A stretch of DNA of 13,114 nt from JANQRV01 sp964533785 (GCA_964533785.1 CAZHNG010000192.1:1-13114), one strand, 5' to 3'; positions 1-7,640 are shown, counted from the first letter of the stretch. Program-made: numbers and translations. Notes: generated by a model from the letters alone, not told the origin.

Positions 1-2
1 GT

Positions 3-44
3 ATAGAAGAAATAGAACAGGCTACAACAAAAGCTATGCAATAA
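3..44 (+). CDS. Possible C-terminal end of an upstream gene
   Basis: From base 3 one frame reads IEEIEQATTKAMQ and then stops at a TAA (42-44). The composition, acidic then basic and helix-forming, would suit the last turn of a protein whose body lies outside the window. Nothing in 13 residues identifies a family, and a short open stretch at a window edge can arise by chance. The other two forward frames also reach a stop within about 70 bases. It is listed only so the left edge is described. Confidence 0.2.
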   Translation: MEEIEQATTKAMQ

Positions 45-97
45 TGCTCCTAACGCCGCACTCTGTATAGCTGGTCGTACACTTAATAAACCACTAA

Positions 98-178
98 ATG
101 ACAGCTTTAGAACTGATAATCGACCTCCATAAAGGTGCTGAAAGACAAGGCCCCGGAAGTGAAAAGGAAACGCAGTAA
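98..178 (+). pseudogene. N-terminal remnant of a SAM-dependent methyltransferase
   Basis: An ATG at 98 opens a 26-codon frame containing LIIDLHKGAERQGPGSE, ending at a TAA (176-178). From my knowledge of protein families, a start of the form (I/L)I.DLHK..ERQGPGS..ET is the characteristic N-terminus of a class I SAM-dependent methyltransferase common in Bacteroidota, where it is followed by a helix beginning roughly K/R-A-L. Here the frame stops right after ETQ, and no methyltransferase Rossmann motif follows before the Fic gene. I read it as the leftover 5' end of a deleted gene. The ATG also sits within a plausible intergenic spacing from the upstream stop, so it may still be transcribed. 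It is too short to be a functional enzyme. Confidence 0.6.
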
Positions 179-207
179 ATGAAGTGGAGTAACCTTAATT
201 GGTAATA

Positions 208-972
208 ATGAGAATAAAAGACAATAAATATTATCTAAAATATTCCGAAGAAATAGGTAAATCATTAAAGGATTGGTTTGAGGGGTATGATTTTTCAGAT
301 AGTCGCATAGATCTGGGGTATAATACCAAAGCCGCAGCGGTTTATTCATCCAATATAGAAGGGAACTCCGTAGACCTGAATTCTTTTATGAACTCCATGT
401 TGGCAGATAAGAGTTTTAAACCCCAAAAGGAAATCAAGGAAATAGAAAATTTAATCAAAGCCTATGAATATGCCCAAAATAATGAACTCGACAGTAAACA
501 CTTTTTGATCGCCCATAAAAAATTGTCCTCCACTATATTGATCAAAGACAAAAGAGGAAAATACCGAACAGACCGGATGGGCGTCTTTGATAGTTATGGG
601 TTAATTTACATGGCCATTGAACCCGAGTATGTGGAAGAAAAAATGTCTGAATTTTTTGAAGACATCGAATGGTTACTGACGAAGGATATGGAGCTTGTAG
701 AGGTATTTTATTATGCCGCACTCATTCATTTAATATTTGTCCATATCCATCCATTTTGGGATGGTAACGGTAGATCAGCCAGATTACTGGAAAAATGGTT
801 CCTATCTAAAAAGATAAACAGCCGCGCCTGGAAACTTCAATCAGAGCGATACTATAAGGATCATTTGGAAGACTATTACAGTAACATCAACTTGGGGGTA
901 AATTATTACGAATTAGACTATGATCAATGCTTGCCTTTTTTGAAAATGTTACCAAAATGTTTGAGTTACTAA
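208..972 (+). CDS. Class II Fic family protein (probable AMPylase)
   Basis: Fic enzymes transfer AMP from ATP to a hydroxyl side chain of a target protein. The catalytic motif HPFWDGNGRSAR lies at residues 181-192 (counting from the ATG at 208), with the invariant His, Asp, Gly-Asn-Gly and Arg all present. Upstream, SSNIEGN (47-53) matches the N-terminal inhibitory motif (S/T)xxxE(G/N) of class II Fic proteins. Its Glu normally blocks productive ATP binding, so the enzyme should be autoinhibited. The GKYRTDRMGVF region (about 117-127) fits the family's target-docking flap. At about 254 residues the protein is shorter than the usual class II members (about 350-380 residues) and lacks their C-terminal winged-helix domain. 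An in-frame TTG at 199 with GGAG about 10 bases upstream is an alternative start. The ATG is preferred because Bacteroidota rarely need a Shine-Dalgarno site. Its 3' end overlaps the esterase gene, suggesting co-transcription. The target protein is unknown. Confidence 0.9.
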   Translation: MRIKDNKYYLKYSEEIGKSLKDWFEGYDFSDSRIDLGYNTKAAAVYSSNIEGNSVDLNSFMNSMLADKSFKPQKEIKEIENLIKAYEYAQNNELDSKHFLIAHKKLSSTILIKDKRGKYRTDRMGVFDSYGLIYMAIEPEYVEEKMSEFFEDIEWLLTKDMELVEVFYYAALIHLIFVHIHPFWDGNGRSARLLEKWFLSKKINSRAWKLQSERYYKDHLEDYYSNINLGVNYYELDYDQCLPFLKMLPKCLSY

Positions 973-2180
973 AATCATTAATCATCATTCCGCGACCTGC
1001 TACATTAAACCGATTTCTGATTATTTTTCTTGTATTGGTGGGGTGCCGGGCAGAAGAAGAAGGCGCCGAATTAAGAGCAATAACCACGATTCAGTTTGAG
1101 TCTAACGTATTAGAGGAAAAACGGAAGATCTTTATAAGCCTCCCTAAAAATGAGCTAACTGATAAACTGGGGAAAAAGAAGTTCCCGGTCATCTACGTCC
1201 TGGATGGCGAAACGATGTTTGATTATGTGGTGGGTATGGTCAACTTTTTGAGTCTGGCCAAAGGAAATGACGTACTCCCCCAATCGATAATAGTAGGCAT
1301 TCCCAATACGAATAGAACAAGAGATTTAACTCCAAATCCCGTACCAGGAGACGGAAAATCCGGTGGAGGAAAAGTGTTTGCAAGTTTCCTGGAAAAGGAA
1401 CTGATACCTTACATTGATGAAAACTACCCAACCTTGCATTACAAAACCATAATAGGGCATTCTTTTGGAGGGTTATTTGCAATCTACGTGCTGTACAATC
1501 ATCCGGAACTATTTAATAACTACATTGCCCTGGACCCCTCTTTTCAATATTTAAACAAACAGGAAAATGACTTCAATGATTTGCGCTACCAAGGTAAACA
1601 ACTATTTGTCGGAATTGCCAACACCATAGGCTTGGGCTTGGATACCAGTGATTATGATTTAGACGCCAATACCAGGCATTTTGATGAATTAATGCAATGG
1701 AGCAGAAAGATGGAACAACACAGTGGGACCAAACTGAAAACCTGGTCCAGGTATTATGAAAATGACGACCACGCCAGCTTATGCGTAGAAGCTACTTATG
1801 ACGCCTTGAGAATCATGTTTTCCTGGTACCATATAGATCTTTTAGCCTTAAGGCAAGATCCTGCCAAAACCAAGCCGATAAAAAAAATAATCGAAGATCA
1901 CTACCAGCTTATCTCCGCGAAATACAACGAAACGGTACTGCCGGACGAAGAATTTGTCAATAGGGTAGCCTGGCTCAATTTGAGTTCAGACAGGGAAACC
2001 GTAAAGGAATTACTGACAATGAACTTATTGAATTATCCTGAAAGTTTTAATGCAAATTTTGCATTAGGAAATTTCTACAGGATCGCGGGGAAAAGTGATT
2101 CGGCCAAAATATATTTAAAGACAGCACTGAAAATAAAAGACGATTTGAAAGCTGCAGCATTGCTGGAAAAAATACAATAG
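957..2180 (+). CDS. Lipoprotein esterase, alpha/beta hydrolase (esterase D / Fes-like)
   Basis: This is a predicted surface or periplasmic serine esterase of the putative esterase family (PF00756-like, which includes esterase D and enterochelin esterase). With the start at 957, a hydrophobic stretch ends in LVGC (27-30), a lipobox for lipid attachment at Cys30. The segment FPVIYVLDGETMF (about 76-88) is the conserved strand and turn before the oxyanion region. GHSFGG (167-172) carries the nucleophile Ser169, and DDHAS (270-274) supplies the probable catalytic His272. The last 50 or so residues (NANFALGNFYRIAGKSDSA and on) resemble one tetratricopeptide-type helix pair, a tail also seen in other Bacteroidota members. 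The start at 957 lies inside the Fic gene and gives a 16-base overlap. An ATG at 927 would add ten residues to the signal. The substrate cannot be read from sequence. Confidence 0.85.
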   Translation: MFELLKSLIIIPRPATLNRFLIIFLVLVGCRAEEEGAELRAITTIQFESNVLEEKRKIFISLPKNELTDKLGKKKFPVIYVLDGETMFDYVVGMVNFLSLAKGNDVLPQSIIVGIPNTNRTRDLTPNPVPGDGKSGGGKVFASFLEKELIPYIDENYPTLHYKTIIGHSFGGLFAIYVLYNHPELFNNYIALDPSFQYLNKQENDFNDLRYQGKQLFVGIANTIGLGLDTSDYDLDANTRHFDELMQWSRKMEQHSGTKLKTWSRYYENDDHASLCVEATYDALRIMFSWYHIDLLALRQDPAKTKPIKKIIEDHYQLISAKYNETVLPDEEFVNRVAWLNLSSDRETVKELLTMNLLNYPESFNANFALGNFYRIAGKSDSAKIYLKTALKIKDDLKAAALLEKIQ

Positions 2181-2244
2181 GACCTTACCCTTGACCATTA
2201 TATTATAACAACCGAAATATGGATTTTATGAGTTAGGAAATCAG

Positions 2245-2262
2245 ATCAGAAGAGTTTCTGAT
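2245..2262. other. Short hairpin downstream of the esterase gene
   Basis: ATCAGAA (2245-2251) and TTCTGAT (2256-2262) form a perfect 7-bp stem with a 4-base loop, 65 bases after the esterase stop. No T-tract follows, so it is not a standard intrinsic terminator. It may help 3'-end processing or may be chance. Confidence 0.25.
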
Positions 2263-2288
2263 TCAATCAATTTCCATATTACAGTAAG

Positions 2289-2489
2289 TTACGGCTGAAG
2301 AAAATTAATAAATTTATCATCTATATCATTTTTCACTGGTGGGCTTAACCATGATCTTACTGATCAACGTTCAAACTCACAACACGACTTCCAATGTTTA
2401 CAATCTTCTGCTGTAAAATTATCAATTACATCCAGCAACGCGTACTTTTGTTCCTTAGCAAAAAAGAAGAAGATCGACAATGAATCCAT
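2289..2489 (-). pseudogene. Possible small or decayed reading frame upstream of the helicase
   Basis: On the minus strand an ATG at 2489 opens a 41-codon frame that ends at a TGA (2364-2366). It contains KEQKYALLDVIDNF and then a Cys/His-containing stretch, HWKSCCEFER. After the TGA the same frame stays open for another 24 codons (SVRSWLSPPVKNDIDDKF and on) to a TAA at 2289-2291. The residue mix looks protein-like and could be a gene remnant with an in-frame stop. It overlaps the first 10 bases of the helicase gene, I recognise no family, and AT-rich spacers often hold such frames by chance. Confidence 0.2.
2443..2450 (+). promoter_or_regulatory. Candidate Bacteroidota -7 box for the helicase gene
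   Basis: TACTTTTG matches the Bacteroidota -7 consensus TAnnTTTG, 29 bases before the helicase ATG, which would place the transcript start about 15-20 bases ahead of the gene. No convincing -33 TTG is seen at the usual distance upstream. A purine-rich AGAAGAAGA (2465-2473) just before the ATG may aid ribosome binding. Confidence 0.25.
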
Positions 2490-4762
2490 CCTACTTAGAT
2501 GAACTGAATGATGTACAGCAACAGGCGGTTACCACTATTGATGGCCCCGTTTTGGTAGTAGCAGGGCCCGGCTCTGGCAAAACGAGAGTGCTTACTTACC
2601 GGATCGCTCATCTGATCAACATGGGGGTATCACCGTATTCGATCCTGGCTTTGACCTTTACCAACAAGGCCGCACGAGAAATGAAGGAGCGGATCGTCAA
2701 GACGGTCGGTGATAAGGGACGCAGTGTATGGGCCGGTACATTTCACTCCATCTTTGCCAGGATCTTGCGGATAGAAGCGGATAAAATCGGGTATCCCAAG
2801 AACTTTACTATCTACGATACGGATGATTCGAAAAGCTTGATCCGCAACATCATTAAGGAATTGAATCTTAACAAAGAGAATTATAATGTCAATGCCATCC
2901 GGGCGCGTATTTCCTCGGCAAAGAGCCGATTAATTACCCCCAAAAGATATGAGGCCAATGAAGAACTGAAAAGAGAAGATAAATTAGCCAAACGCCCTTA
3001 TTTCTATCAAATTTACAGCAAGTACACCGCGCGTTGTAAGCAAGCGGGAGCGATGGATTTTGATGATCTGTTGTACCGGTTTTACGAATTATTACACACC
3101 AATCCAGGTAATGTACTCGAAAAATACCAGGCCCGGTTCAGTCATATCATGGTGGATGAGTTCCAGGATACCAATCAGTTGCAATACGCCATTGTCAGAA
3201 AATTGGTGATTTTTGAAAACAGCCCTTACAACATTTGTGTAGTTGGGGATGATGCCCAAAGTATTTACGCCTTCAGGGGGGCAACGATCCAAAATATACT
3301 GGACTACGAAAACGACTTTCAACAACATGGTATCCAGGTTTTTAAGCTGGAACAGAACTATCGCTCTACCGAACACATTGTACAAGCTGCCAATGAGGTC
3401 ATCATTCACAATAAGAGGCAGATCCCCAAAAAGATCTGGTCACACAAAGGTATAGGCCATAAGATCAACATCATCGAAGCCCAAAGCGACGGTGAAGAAG
3501 GAAAACGAGTTATTGAAAGCATCCTGGAGCAAAAGACCAGACAGCATTTGCAAAATAAGGATATTGCTATTCTTTACCGGACCAACTCCCAGTCCAGGAT
3601 CTTCGAAGAACACCTGACCAATGAGCGGATACCCTACCGGATTTACGGGGGGCTCTCTTTCTACGATCGCAAAGAAGTTAAAGACCTGTTTGCCTACATG
3701 AGGTTGGCGGTCAACCCAAAGGATGAAGAAGCTCTGCGGCGGGTCATCAACTATCCAAAAAGAGGGATCGGTAAATCTACCGTTGATAAATTGGCAGCTT
3801 TGGCGGACCAAAACGGACAAACACTCTGGGAAGTCATTCCTCAATTACCCATTTCCGGCAGGACCAAAAACAGTTTGAATGATTTTGTCAGTATGATTAA
3901 AGGCTTTCATAAAAAGCTCGGTGAAAAAAATGCGTACGAAATTGCCCTGCAAATTGCCAAGCAAAGCGGCATTCTGGACCTTTTCCGCAAGGATACCAGC
4001 GAGGAAGGACGCAAACGCTACGAAAACATCGAAGGATTGCTCAACGGGGTACAAGCTTTTGTTGAAGGTAATACTTCCATTGATACGGATACTATCGAAG
4101 ATGAGTCATTGGCCAGCTACGTCCAAAATGTGGCGTTATTGACTTCCCTGGATGACGAGAACGGTAGTGATGACAAGGTCAATCTCATGTCAGTTCATGC
4201 TGCTAAAGGATTGGAGTTTCAATCGGTTTTCGTGGTCGGCCTCGAAGAAAGTCTGTTCCCTTCTTTTATGTCGCTGGACAGTATTGAAGGAGAAAATGAA
4301 GAGCGGCGGTTATTTTACGTGGCCATTACCCGTGCCGAGCACATTTTAACCCTTTCTTACGCCAAACGAAGGTATCGCTACGGCAAGGTGAAATTCATGG
4401 ACCCTAGCCGCTTTCTGGGCGAAATCCCTCAGACGCACGTGCAAAACATGCCTGTTTTTAATACTTATCGCAGTACCTCAAGGCCCGTGGTCAAAACCGA
4501 CAATGCCCGCGTGATCGGCAACTTCAAACAACCGCGCCCCGCCAATTCCTTTAAGCCAGCCATTGACCCGGCAACTTTCAAGCCTAACTCTCCCGATAGC
4601 ATCGAAGCGGGTATGAAAGTCTTGCACCTGAAATTCGGCAAAGGAGAAGTTTTAAAAATTGACGGGGGAAGTAATAACCGGATTGCGACTATCCGTTTTA
4701 CGGATATTAATGAGGAAAAGAAGATTATGCTGCGGTTCGCGAAATTGCAGGTGGTAAGTTAG
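2480..4762 (+). CDS. pcrA: UvrD/PcrA-type ATP-dependent DNA helicase
   Basis: This is a superfamily 1A 3'-5' DNA helicase that unwinds DNA during nucleotide excision repair, mismatch repair or removal of stalled polymerase and recombinase complexes in the cytoplasm. All signature motifs appear in order over 760 residues: the Q motif around LNDVQQQAV (9-17), Walker A AGPGSGKT (28-35), motif Ia LTFTNKAAREM (58-68), motif II VDEFQD (225-230), motif III GDDAQSIYAFRGA (256-268), motif IV EQNYRS (291-296), motif V VNLMSVHAAKGLEF (567-580) and motif VI RRLFYVAITRAE (609-620). A C-terminal Tudor-like segment (about 711-760, GMKVLHLKFGKGEVLKIDGG) matches the PcrA/UvrD tail that binds RNA polymerase. 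The length is typical of PcrA/UvrD. It appears intact and housekeeping-like, transcribed alone between two non-coding spacers. The symbol could equally be uvrD. Confidence 0.95.
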   Translation: MNPSYLDELNDVQQQAVTTIDGPVLVVAGPGSGKTRVLTYRIAHLINMGVSPYSILALTFTNKAAREMKERIVKTVGDKGRSVWAGTFHSIFARILRIEADKIGYPKNFTIYDTDDSKSLIRNIIKELNLNKENYNVNAIRARISSAKSRLITPKRYEANEELKREDKLAKRPYFYQIYSKYTARCKQAGAMDFDDLLYRFYELLHTNPGNVLEKYQARFSHIMVDEFQDTNQLQYAIVRKLVIFENSPYNICVVGDDAQSIYAFRGATIQNILDYENDFQQHGIQVFKLEQNYRSTEHIVQAANEVIIHNKRQIPKKIWSHKGIGHKINIIEAQSDGEEGKRVIESILEQKTRQHLQNKDIAILYRTNSQSRIFEEHLTNERIPYRIYGGLSFYDRKEVKDLFAYMRLAVNPKDEEALRRVINYPKRGIGKSTVDKLAALADQNGQTLWEVIPQLPISGRTKNSLNDFVSMIKGFHKKLGEKNAYEIALQIAKQSGILDLFRKDTSEEGRKRYENIEGLLNGVQAFVEGNTSIDTDTIEDESLASYVQNVALLTSLDDENGSDDKVNLMSVHAAKGLEFQSVFVVGLEESLFPSFMSLDSIEGENEERRLFYVAITRAEHILTLSYAKRRYRYGKVKFMDPSRFLGEIPQTHVQNMPVFNTYRSTSRPVVKTDNARVIGNFKQPRPANSFKPAIDPATFKPNSPDSIEAGMKVLHLKFGKGEVLKIDGGSNNRIATIRFTDINEEKKIMLRFAKLQVVS

Positions 4763-4806
4763 ATGCCAGGATTTAGTACAAGCTTTTTATCCCCAAATTG
4801 TGGTCG

Positions 4807-4914
4807 ATGACCAAGAAAGAAATCTTCAAAAAAATCAAAAATAAATCATCCGACCTTAGAAAGTTAGGGTAGATAAGATAGGGTGTTCAGTCTACTGCTT
4901 CAGAGGCACCGGCA
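4807..4914 (+). pseudogene. Decayed minimal nucleotidyltransferase (MNT-like) gene start
   Basis: From an ATG at 4807 the frame reads MTKKEIFKKIK, continues through SSDLRKLG, and stops at a TAG (4870-4872). In minimal nucleotidyltransferases, the antitoxin half of HEPN-MNT pairs, this kind of N-terminal helix leads straight into a strand of the form (V).KIGLFGS.ARGE. Shifting frame after the GGG at 4867 restores VDKIG (about 4869-4883), and a further shift gives a degraded LFGS-ARG region ending in RGTG (4903-4914). I infer a dead gene with at least two frameshifts. The catalytic GSxxRGx(n)SDxD motif is not recoverable and no HEPN partner follows. The family assignment rests on pattern memory, not on a search. 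Confidence 0.45.
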
Positions 4915-5054
4915 TTTTAATAGTCAAATCTGTTGAAAGACGGAGGCTAAGAAAAAGCAGCATAAGTCAACCTAAAAATTGATGGTATCAAAACTGGCCA
5001 AACTGAACAGCCTACGCATAACCATTAACAAAGAACCAATATTTTACCAAAGGA

Positions 5055-5093
5055 ATCGATTCAAAAACTTCCATTATTTTAAGATGACAATGA
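5055..5093. repeat. Dispersed intergenic repeat, copy A
   Basis: Bases 5055-5089 match 9063-9097 at 28 of 35 positions, with a shared core ATTCAAAAA and TTTTAAG followed by TGAC. Both copies are followed by the identical 12-mer AGATGACAATGA, at 5082-5093 here (overlapping the core) and at 9111-9122 in copy B, as if copy A had lost about 21 bases. Both lie upstream of plus-strand genes. Confidence 0.55.
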
Positions 5094-5214
5094 GTACTAT
5101 TTCATATTATGTCCGCACCCAAACCCCTCATTCTCAAATCCCGCAGTAAATACGGAACAGTCTGGAATCTGGCAACTGCTCTCTTACTTAAAATCTATAG
5201 TTTAGTAGTAAATT

Positions 5215-6057
5215 ATGCGACTCATCCAAGCCTACCAAAAAGATCAAGCCTTACTGGCTGACATTGAAAAAACAAAAGCCGATACTTCCCGCTTCCACCT
5301 TTGGTGGCTGGGCCAAAGCGGCTATCTCCTCCAATGGCAAGGCAAGCACCTGCTCATCGACCCTTACCTGTCCGATTCTCTTACCAAAAAATATGCTCAA
5401 ACCGATAAGCCGCACATCCGCATGACCGAATTGGTTATTCAACCTGAAAAACTTGATTTCATCGACGTTGTTACCTCCAGTCACAACCATACGGATCACC
5501 TGGATGGGGAAACCCTTATCACACTTATCCGTACCAACCCTGACATCACAATGATCTTCCCCGAAGCCAACCGGGCTTTTGTCAATAACCGGATCCGGCA
5601 AAATATGAACTTCGGTATCGGCCTGAACGATGCACAGACAGTAACCGTGAAAGGCTTCAAAATTTCCGGCATCCCCGCCGCACACAATGAACTGGAACGC
5701 GACGAAGATGGCAATTGTAAATACATGGGCTACGTTTTACAATTCGGCACCTGGACGGTTTATCATAGTGGCGATACCTTGTGGCGACAGGAAATTATCG
5801 ATGCCTTACAACCTTTCGACATCGACCTGGCCTTACTACCCATCAACGGCAATAAACCCGAGCGGCGCGTAGCGGGTAACCTCAATGCCGAAGAAGCGGT
5901 TCGACTAGCTAAAACGGTAGGAGCCAAAATGCTCATTCCCTGTCATTTCCATATGTTTACGTTTAATACGGTGGAGCCAGATGCGTTTGCAGCGATTGCT
6001 CAGCGGGAAGGGCAGGATTATGCTGTTCTGCGTTGTGGGGAACGATGGAGTGGTTAA
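5215..6057 (+). CDS. UlaG-like metallo-beta-lactamase-fold metal-dependent hydrolase
   Basis: This is a predicted cytoplasmic metal-dependent hydrolase of the L-ascorbate-6-phosphate lactonase (UlaG)/UPF0173 group in the metallo-beta-lactamase superfamily. The metal-binding residues are visible in order: SHNHTDHLD (89-97; His90, His92, Asp94, His95), His157 in AAHNE, HSGDT (184-188; Asp187) and PCHFHMF (242-248; His244). The start GQSGYLLQ (33-40) and DPYLSDS (49-55) are the usual first strands of the fold. There is no signal peptide. Its 280 residues are somewhat longer than UPF0173 proteins because of an N-terminal extension of about 25 residues. The ATG at 5215 is the first in frame, with no good ribosome-binding site. 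It stands alone, convergent with the sulfatase gene downstream. The true substrate is unknown, and there are no ascorbate-pathway genes nearby. Confidence 0.9.
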   Translation: MRLIQAYQKDQALLADIEKTKADTSRFHLWWLGQSGYLLQWQGKHLLIDPYLSDSLTKKYAQTDKPHIRMTELVIQPEKLDFIDVVTSSHNHTDHLDGETLITLIRTNPDITMIFPEANRAFVNNRIRQNMNFGIGLNDAQTVTVKGFKISGIPAAHNELERDEDGNCKYMGYVLQFGTWTVYHSGDTLWRQEIIDALQPFDIDLALLPINGNKPERRVAGNLNAEEAVRLAKTVGAKMLIPCHFHMFTFNTVEPDAFAAIAQREGQDYAVLRCGERWSG

Positions 6058-6097
6058 TAGATATTGGGATTATTGTTATAAACATTGACAGTAATCC

Positions 6098-6125
6098 TTA
6101 ATTTGATTTTTCTTGATCAAATTGA
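6098..6125. terminator. Candidate bidirectional terminator between convergent genes
   Basis: AATTTGAT (6100-6107) and ATCAAATT (6116-6123) form a perfect 8-bp stem that extends by a G-T and an A-T pair, with an 8-base T-rich loop. It lies in the 116-base gap between the plus-strand hydrolase and minus-strand sulfatase stops. The stem is AT-rich and the flanking T-runs are short, so it would be a weak terminator. Confidence 0.3.
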
Positions 6126-6173
6126 AAATTACGGTTAAAAATCGGACTATACCCACTCACAAAGGAACTACCC

Positions 6174-7640
6174 TTATTGGGGGCTACCCCCTGACACCTC
6201 AAAAGCAAACACCGGATTCTCCGTCCTCGCCGCTCGCATGATTTCTGCCATTTCCGCTACGATCTCCGGATGCTGTTCCGCTACATCGTTCTCCTCCCCG
6301 ATATCCTGAGACAGGTCGTACAATTCTATCGGCTGATCGGGATCTTTCTCTACGTTGTACTTCACCGCTTTCCAATCTCCCTTCCGCACGGCAATACGGC
6401 CGCCTCTTTCGTGAAACTCCCAGTACAAGTATTCGTGATCTTCTTGTGCTTCATCATTACCTAGTAGCGTGGGCAGGTAAGAAATACCATCAATAGGATC
6501 ACCTTCATAAGAAATGCCCGCCATTTCGCAGGCCGTTGGGTAGAAATCCCAGAAAGCGGCAATATGATCTGTCTTAGAACCTGGTTCGATGGTTCCTTTC
6601 CACTGCGCAATAAAAGGCACCCGGATCCCTCCATCGTACAGGTCTCTTTTGTAACCTTTCAGCGGGCCATTGCTGTCAAAATAATCGGGATCTGCTCCTC
6701 CTTCCAGGTGCGGCCCGTTATCAGAAGTGAAAATGATCAGCGTATTTTCGGCGATGCCCAGTTCCTCTACTTTGTCCATGATCTCCCCTACTTGTTCATC
6801 CAGCAAAGTAACCATGGCGGCAAAAGCGGCGTGCGACTCCGGTTGCGAACCATAAGGCCCGTTTCTGAAACGCTCTCCCTCATCTACGCCTTCATATTCT
6901 TTTTCCGGAAGAAATTTTCCGCGGAAGCGTTCCATGTATTCTTCCGGAGCGAATAATTCTGCATGGGGAATGACGGATGCATAGAATAAGAAGAAACTAG
7001 TATCCTTATTCGTTTCGATAAAGTTCAAAGCTTCTTCCTGGATTTGGATCGGCGCGTAGGTACCAGTTTGTTGCCCCTCGTTTTCTTCGAGCATGACTTT
7101 CTCCTGGTTGTCCCATAAATGATAGGGATAATAGTGGTGGGCCAGGCGCTGACAATTGTAGCCGTAAAACTGATCGATGCCCTGGTTGTTGGGATCTCCT
7201 TCCGATCCTGGAAACCCAAGTCCCCATTTGCCAAAAGTGCCGGTAATATAGCCAGTCTCTTTTAGCTTTTCGGCAATGGTGACGCTGGTGTCCGGCAGCG
7301 GGTGTTGTCCTTCGGGCCGTACTTCTTTGTTGCCGCGAACCGGGGTATGGCCGGTATGTTGTCCGGTCATAAAAGACGAACGGGAAGGCGCGCAGACCGT
7401 ATTACCACAATAGTGTTGCGTAAAAAGCATGCCTTGCGCTGCTAAGCGATCGATATTCGGCGTCTGAAATTTTTGCTGGCCGTAACAGCTCAGATCGCCA
7501 TAACCGAGGTCATCCGCCATGATGTAAATGATATTGGGTTTCACCAGTGCTTCGGCATCGCTTTGGCCGGGAGCCTCCTGGTTTTGGCAAGCTTGTAAAC
7601 ATAAAAAAGCAATGAACAAGAGAAGAGCATAAAGTCGCAT
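6174..7640 (-). CDS. Lipoprotein sulfatase (arylsulfatase type, GKWGLG subfamily)
   Basis: This is a type I sulfatase that hydrolyses sulfate esters, probably on algal or other sulfated glycans, anchored by lipid outside the cytoplasm. A signal peptide ends in LQAC (15-18), with Cys18 as the lipidation site. CAPSR (83-87) is the formylglycine signature: Cys83 must be oxidised by a maturase. Metal-site residues appear in MADDLGYGD (41-49; Asp43, Asp44) and in TSDNGPH (305-311; Asp307, Asn308). FGKWGLG (136-142) replaces the commoner GKWHLG, putting Gly where many sulfatases have His, as is usual in one Bacteroidota/Planctomycetota subgroup with the PGSEGDPNNQG segment (144-154). C-terminal repeats of WKAVKY and IELYDLSQDIGEENDVA complete the fold. 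At 488 residues it looks intact. No maturase gene is in the window. It is divergent from the isomerase-like gene. Confidence 0.93.
   Translation of the reverse strand: MRLYALLLFIAFLCLQACQNQEAPGQSDAEALVKPNIIYIMADDLGYGDLSCYGQQKFQTPNIDRLAAQGMLFTQHYCGNTVCAPSRSSFMTGQHTGHTPVRGNKEVRPEGQHPLPDTSVTIAEKLKETGYITGTFGKWGLGFPGSEGDPNNQGIDQFYGYNCQRLAHHYYPYHLWDNQEKVMLEENEGQQTGTYAPIQIQEEALNFIETNKDTSFFLFYASVIPHAELFAPEEYMERFRGKFLPEKEYEGVDEGERFRNGPYGSQPESHAAFAAMVTLLDEQVGEIMDKVEELGIAENTLIIFTSDNGPHLEGGADPDYFDSNGPLKGYKRDLYDGGIRVPFIAQWKGTIEPGSKTDHIAAFWDFYPTACEMAGISYEGDPIDGISYLPTLLGNDEAQEDHEYLYWEFHERGGRIAVRKGDWKAVKYNVEKDPDQPIELYDLSQDIGEENDVAEQHPEIVAEMAEIMRAARTENPVFAFEVSGGSPQ

Larger units (their letters stand above)
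4763..5214. other. 452-base spacer without an intact gene
   Basis: Between the helicase stop and the metallo-beta-lactamase-fold gene there is no intact coding sequence. It holds the nucleotidyltransferase remnant at 4807-4914 and copy A of the dispersed repeat at 5055-5093. Two short open frames also fall here. One runs 4982-5149 (55 codons, across the repeat). The other starts at 5109 and overlaps the downstream gene. Neither resembles a known protein. No clear terminator follows the helicase gene, and no strong promoter box is evident before 5215. Confidence 0.6.

Noticed and set aside
51..58. TAACGCCG, with its reverse complement at 12958-12965, as integron attC-like ends
   Set aside because: The surrounding bases do not fit the attC core consensus, and an 8-base inverted match is expected by chance in 13 kb.
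107..349. 80-codon minus-strand open frame
   Set aside because: It runs antisense across the methyltransferase remnant and the Fic gene start, its residues match no family I know, and both plus-strand readings are better supported.
3440..3844. 134-codon minus-strand open frame inside the helicase gene
   Set aside because: The helicase is intact in the opposite sense with all motifs, so this frame is a shadow.
4853..4869. CCTTAG...TTAGGG as a terminator after the helicase gene
   Set aside because: Only three contiguous pairs form before a mismatch, there is no T-tract, and the bases are better explained as part of the nucleotidyltransferase remnant.
4982..5149. 55-codon plus-strand frame in the 452-base spacer
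   Set aside because: It reads across dispersed repeat copy A, has no known motif, and the matching region of copy B contains stops, so the frame is not conserved.
5251..5685. 144-codon minus-strand open frame
   Set aside because: It lies fully antisense to the metallo-beta-lactamase-fold gene, whose metal-binding motifs are complete. The antisense frame is a by-product of codon usage.
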